Positions 61,116-64,000 of a stretch of DNA of 64,000 nt are shown piece by piece (position 1 is the stretch's first letter; the number at the start of each line of letters is the position of its first letter). The stretch is taken from the NCBI RefSeq assembly GCF_000257905.1, contig NZ_AJJL01000022.1, positions 1 through 64,000 on the forward strand. The letters are read 5' to 3'. The notes under the pieces were generated by a model, which saw nothing but the letters and a program-made list of their open reading frames with translations, was not told the DNA's origin and ran no database searches. This stretch comes from Streptococcus mitis SK579 (GTDB lineage Bacteria; Bacillota; Bacilli; Lactobacillales; Streptococcaceae). The position numbers and the translations under genes are program-made.

Positions 61116-61805
61116 TTATTCCCCTTCTTCTAAAGACTGTAAATCGCTCTTCCATGTCTGATGTTGGTAAGCCATTTCCCAAAACTTGGCTTCCATATGA
61201 ACACTGATGCGGAAGGCTTCTAGCATTTTTTTCTTGTCTGTCTCGTCACTTTCTCGATAGAGTTGATTGACCAATGCTCCCTCCTCTCTGATCTGCTGCT
61301 CCAACTCATCCGTAATATAGGTTTCAATCCATTGTTGGTAGAGAGGATTTGGTGATGGTTTAAGATTAAGGGATTTGCCTATATCATGGTATAGCCAAGG
61401 ACAAGGCAGCAAACTTGCAAAGGCAATACCCAAGTTCGGCTCTGCAAATTGCCGATAAATGTGCGAAATGTAATGATAACAGGTTGGAGCGATTGGATGT
61501 TGTTCCATTTCTTGATCGCTGATTTCCAATTCCTTGAAAAATTGTTGGCGGATAAATAACTCACCCTCCACTAGACTCTGAGCATTTTGTTTCAAGAGTC
61601 TTTTCATCTCTTGGTTTGAAGTCTTATCAGCCAAGAGGTGATAGATTTCTGAGAAGGCCTTCAGATAGTAGGCATCCTGAATCAGGTAATAGCGGAAAAT
61701 CGCAGGGTCTAAATTTCCCTCTTGTAATTGTAAAATAAAGGGATGATGAAAAGAAGTCTGCCAAGCTTCCTTGGATAATTCCATCGCAATATCTGTAAAT
61801 TCCAT
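61116..61805 (-). CDS. tenA: TenA-family thiaminase II/aminopyrimidine aminohydrolase
   Basis: The 229-residue helical protein has the TenA pattern HPFILQLQEG, FRYYLIQDAYYL and the catalytic Cys in SLLPCPWLYHDIG (about residue 138). It salvages thiamine breakdown products to HMP. The neighbouring HMP-type ECF transporter and thiD fit the same salvage route. Confidence 0.92.
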   Translation of the reverse strand: MEFTDIAMELSKEAWQTSFHHPFILQLQEGNLDPAIFRYYLIQDAYYLKAFSEIYHLLADKTSNQEMKRLLKQNAQSLVEGELFIRQQFFKELEISDQEMEQHPIAPTCYHYISHIYRQFAEPNLGIAFASLLPCPWLYHDIGKSLNLKPSPNPLYQQWIETYITDELEQQIREEGALVNQLYRESDETDKKKMLEAFRISVHMEAKFWEMAYQHQTWKSDLQSLEEGE

Positions 61806-61815
61806 AATAACTCCT

Positions 61816-62466
61816 TTATAAAAATAGACTGGTTTGAAGTAATAAAAAGAACAGCAGGTAGATTAATTTTGTTTTTTTAGAAATATAAAAGATCCGATAG
61901 CGATTCTCCACCTGTGCATGTTCGTCATATCCATGCGCCGACAGAGCTCTCAGATAAAGATAGCGCCACCTAAAGACTGTCATCAGAACCTTGCTGTAAA
62001 TCAAGGGAGACCAAACATGCAGTGCTTGACCACGTAATAGGCAAGCTTCTTTGAGGGACTTGATTTCTTGCTGAATAAGGGGGAAGGAATTGAATACCAC
62101 AATCAAAGCATAAGCCCATGACCGTGATAACCCCTTTTGAGCCAAGTACAAGAGAAGCTCTTTTAGGTAAATAGAGGAAACAAAGACAAGGCCTATACAA
62201 ACGGTTACAAAGGCCCTCGTTCCAAGCATGACTGCCTGCGAAGCATCCCCGTGTAACTGAACTGCCCAATAATTGGCCAAAGATGGCAAAATGGCGAGCA
62301 GAATCATCCAAGCCAATACTTTAAATCGACGGTAATAAAGCATAAAGAGAATGCAAAATGTAGCTACCGAAAGATTCAGAGCAATCGAAGGAATGAAAGA
62401 TGTTTCCAAGGATAAAATCAGCAAGAAGAGACTGATAATCGGTGTCTGGGTTGATACTTTGACCAT
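61816..62466 (-). CDS. ykoC: ECF transporter T component, YkoC-like
   Basis: A polytopic protein of about 216 residues with the EcfT signature: ACLLRGQAL (first Ala-Arg-Gly motif) and LRALSAHGYDE near the C-terminus, which couple to the ATPases. ATG 62466 follows GGAGGTGGG and sits one base after the ykoD stop. Confidence 0.88.
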   Translation of the reverse strand: MVKVSTQTPIISLFLLILSLETSFIPSIALNLSVATFCILFMLYYRRFKVLAWMILLAILPSLANYWAVQLHGDASQAVMLGTRAFVTVCIGLVFVSSIYLKELLLYLAQKGLSRSWAYALIVVFNSFPLIQQEIKSLKEACLLRGQALHVWSPLIYSKVLMTVFRWRYLYLRALSAHGYDEHAQVENRYRIFYISKKTKLIYLLFFLLLQTSLFL

Positions 62467-62467
62467 A

Positions 62468-63853
62468 CTATCCCACCTCCCCTTGAGCATTGCTACTCTG
62501 AGATGTGAGTGGTTTGGTAATTATCACTTCTTTCAGATGACTGAGCCCCTGACTGGTCATCTCAATCCAATAATCAACCACAGAGATCAAGGGATCTAAA
62601 CGATGGCTAATGATCAAAAAACTTCTTCCTTGATTTCTCTCCTCCACAATCCACTGACAAAAATAATGGCAGGCTCTATCATCCAAACCAGCAAAAGGTT
62701 CATCTAGCAAGATCACAGAAGCCTTACTAGTCAAGATGGTCAAGAGCTGAAGAATCTTTTGCTGACCACCACTTAATTGATAGGGACTCTTATCCAGCGC
62801 CTGCTCCAGATCAAAATACCGTAAAGCTTGGAGAATACGCTGATTTCTTTCAGAATCAGGTCCATCTAATTGAAGCTCTTCTCGCAGACTGACTCGGATA
62901 AACTGTTTCTCAGCTTCCTGAACAACACCCGTCAGGTCACGATACAAACTCTTTTTCTTTTTCAGGACTGTCCCCTTCCAGGTAATGCGCCCCTTATACT
63001 TTTGAAATTGAAGAATAGACCGAAAGAGGGTTGATTTCCCGACACCATTATCACCCAAGATACAGGAAATTCCTTGGTAAAATGTAAAATTCACAATCGA
63101 AAAGAGGGGACGCTTATCCAGTTCACAAGTTATTCGGTCCATATGGAATAGTTCTGGACTAGAAGCAACATTATTTGAAGAAACCTGTGTCATCTCAGAG
63201 GAAGGGATTTGAAATACTTCTCTTAGTTGGCCATCTCTTAGCTCCACCATATGGTCGATATAGGCTTCATAGTCCGTTAAATCATGGTCGCACAAAATAA
63301 CTGTCTTCCCATTAGAAGCTAACTCTTTTAGAATCTCCAATATCTCTATCCTACTCTTGCGGTCAATGGAAGCAAAAGGCTCATCCAAGAGATAGACCCT
63401 AGGATTCATAGCAAAGAGAACAGCCAAAGCTGCCTTTTGCTTTTCCCCACCTGATAAGTGATGAATTGGACGGTGCAAAATCGCCTTGCAGCGACATTGC
63501 TGGACAACCTCTGCTATTTTTGAATCAATTTCCTGAACGGGATGGCCGATATTCTCCAAGGTAAAAATCAGCTCCTCAAACAAGTTCTCCATGGTAAATT
63601 GATGATTGGGATTTTGAAAGAGAATACCAACCGTCTGGACACGTTCGACGATAGAAAGCTGACTGACCTCGCTCCCATTTATCAGGACTTGACCGCTATA
63701 GGGAAGAGAACTGACTTGGGCAATCATTTGAAAGAGACTCGATTTTCCTGATCCACTGCTCCCAACTAACAAGGTAAAGGCTTGCCCATGAAAAGTAAAA
63801 TCAATCGGTTCTGAAAAAATTGGGGACTGAATCTCCCGTAATTCCAGCCCCAT
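62468..63853 (-). CDS. ykoD: ECF transporter duplicated ATPase, YkoD-like
   Basis: The 461-residue protein has two ABC domains. Domain 1 has GSSGSGKSS, HLSGGEKQKAALA and VYLLDEPFAS. Domain 2 (from about 240) has GDNGVGKST, QLSGGQQKILQLL and VILLDEPFAG. Such fused ATPases pair with YkoC and YkoE for thiamine-precursor import. Confidence 0.9.
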   Translation of the reverse strand: MGLELREIQSPIFSEPIDFTFHGQAFTLLVGSSGSGKSSLFQMIAQVSSLPYSGQVLINGSEVSQLSIVERVQTVGILFQNPNHQFTMENLFEELIFTLENIGHPVQEIDSKIAEVVQQCRCKAILHRPIHHLSGGEKQKAALAVLFAMNPRVYLLDEPFASIDRKSRIEILEILKELASNGKTVILCDHDLTDYEAYIDHMVELRDGQLREVFQIPSSEMTQVSSNNVASSPELFHMDRITCELDKRPLFSIVNFTFYQGISCILGDNGVGKSTLFRSILQFQKYKGRITWKGTVLKKKKSLYRDLTGVVQEAEKQFIRVSLREELQLDGPDSERNQRILQALRYFDLEQALDKSPYQLSGGQQKILQLLTILTSKASVILLDEPFAGLDDRACHYFCQWIVEERNQGRSFLIISHRLDPLISVVDYWIEMTSQGLSHLKEVIITKPLTSQSSNAQGEVG

Positions 63854-64000
63854 CTATGCTTTTCCTCCGGTTGCAAACTGATGATAGAGTTTGACAATGG
63901 CGCGAACCAAGATGGTACAGAAGAAAAAGACGGAAATAAAGCGCACCACTAGCAAGGAAAGTACAAAAGGCACTGAAAAGGCGTAGTAACCTAACTTAAT
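63854..64000 (-). CDS. ykoE: 3' end of the ECF transporter S component, YkoE-like (partial)
   Basis: The last 48 codons lie in the window: a hydrophobic helix (YYAFSVPFVLSLLVVRFISV and onward), then a short tail ending ATGGKA and TAG. The stop touches the ykoD start. The YkoE identity rests mainly on the operon; the family is thought to bind hydroxymethylpyrimidine. Confidence 0.7.
   Translation of the reverse strand: MKLGYYAFSVPFVLSLLVVRFISVFFFCTILVRAIVKLYHQFATGGKA

Overview
The window reads as chromosome of a mitis-group Streptococcus. The gene content and protein sequences are pneumococcus-like: tacF/licD teichoic-acid genes, a shikimate operon ending in an LCP (psr) gene, the order ftsEX-prfB-liv-clpP-upp, spxB next to copY-cupA-copA, and BOX repeats. 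An LtaS-type lipoteichoic acid synthase, which I recall as absent from pneumococcus, points to a S. mitis/S. oralis-like strain. This is a judgement from the sequence alone; no database search was run.

Layout. (1) 1-2136: a minus-strand operon with a 592-residue HTH + nucleotidyltransferase + choline-kinase-like fusion, a 61-residue membrane peptide, and the 5' end of a further gene. (2) 2161-5513: a decayed ISL3-family insertion sequence whose transposase 3' end is split by a group II intron (3411-5438, minus strand); the intron's reverse transcriptase is itself frameshifted. (3) 6135-9252: tacF-licD1-licD2. (4) 9656-9725: a solo left end of the same IS type in opposite orientation, so the tacF-licD block is bracketed by inverted IS remnants. 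(5) 9773-15211: licD3, two glycosyltransferases, tarP and tarQ. Regions 1-5 together form a phosphocholine (or related amino-alcohol) teichoic-acid island. (6) 15337-25723: rlmI-aroD-aroE-aroB-aroC-tyrA-ylbF-aroA-aroK-pheA-psr, the shikimate/aromatic amino-acid operon. (7) 25849-27990: ltaS on the plus strand, with an abnormal 5' end.

(8) 28128-32659: cshB, an endonuclease/phosphatase-family gene and the glucose-type PTS gene ptsG with a perfect CcpA-like palindrome. (9) 32844-41424: ftsX, ftsE, prfB (programmed frameshift), a CBS/ACT protein, and the branched-chain amino-acid ABC transporter livJHMGF. (10) 41491-44381: ylbG, clpP (CtsR operator), upp, comEB and a TetR regulator. (11) 44506-49515: a DegV protein, an HI0933-family flavoprotein, a DUF1697 protein, a MerR/TipAS regulator, and an NSS-family Na+ symporter with a structured leader. 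(12) 49556-54599: manA, a 6-phospho-beta-glucosidase, a VOC protein and spxB (two cre sites). (13) 54810-57840: copY-cupA-copA with two cop boxes. (14) 58005-64000: TPP-riboswitch-controlled thiD facing thiE-thiM-thiW-tenA-ykoC-ykoD-ykoE (the last cut by the window edge).

The most notable material is the teichoic-acid island: substrate activation (fusion enzyme), transfer (LicD1/2/3), flipping (TacF) and polymerisation (TarP/Q) lie side by side, separated only by dead mobile elements. Also notable are a group II intron sitting immediately after a terminator hairpin inside an IS, a three-stem leader RNA before the NSS symporter, two apparently leaderless genes, and a tandem two-hairpin repeat array behind the liv operon. 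No tRNA, rRNA or CRISPR was seen.
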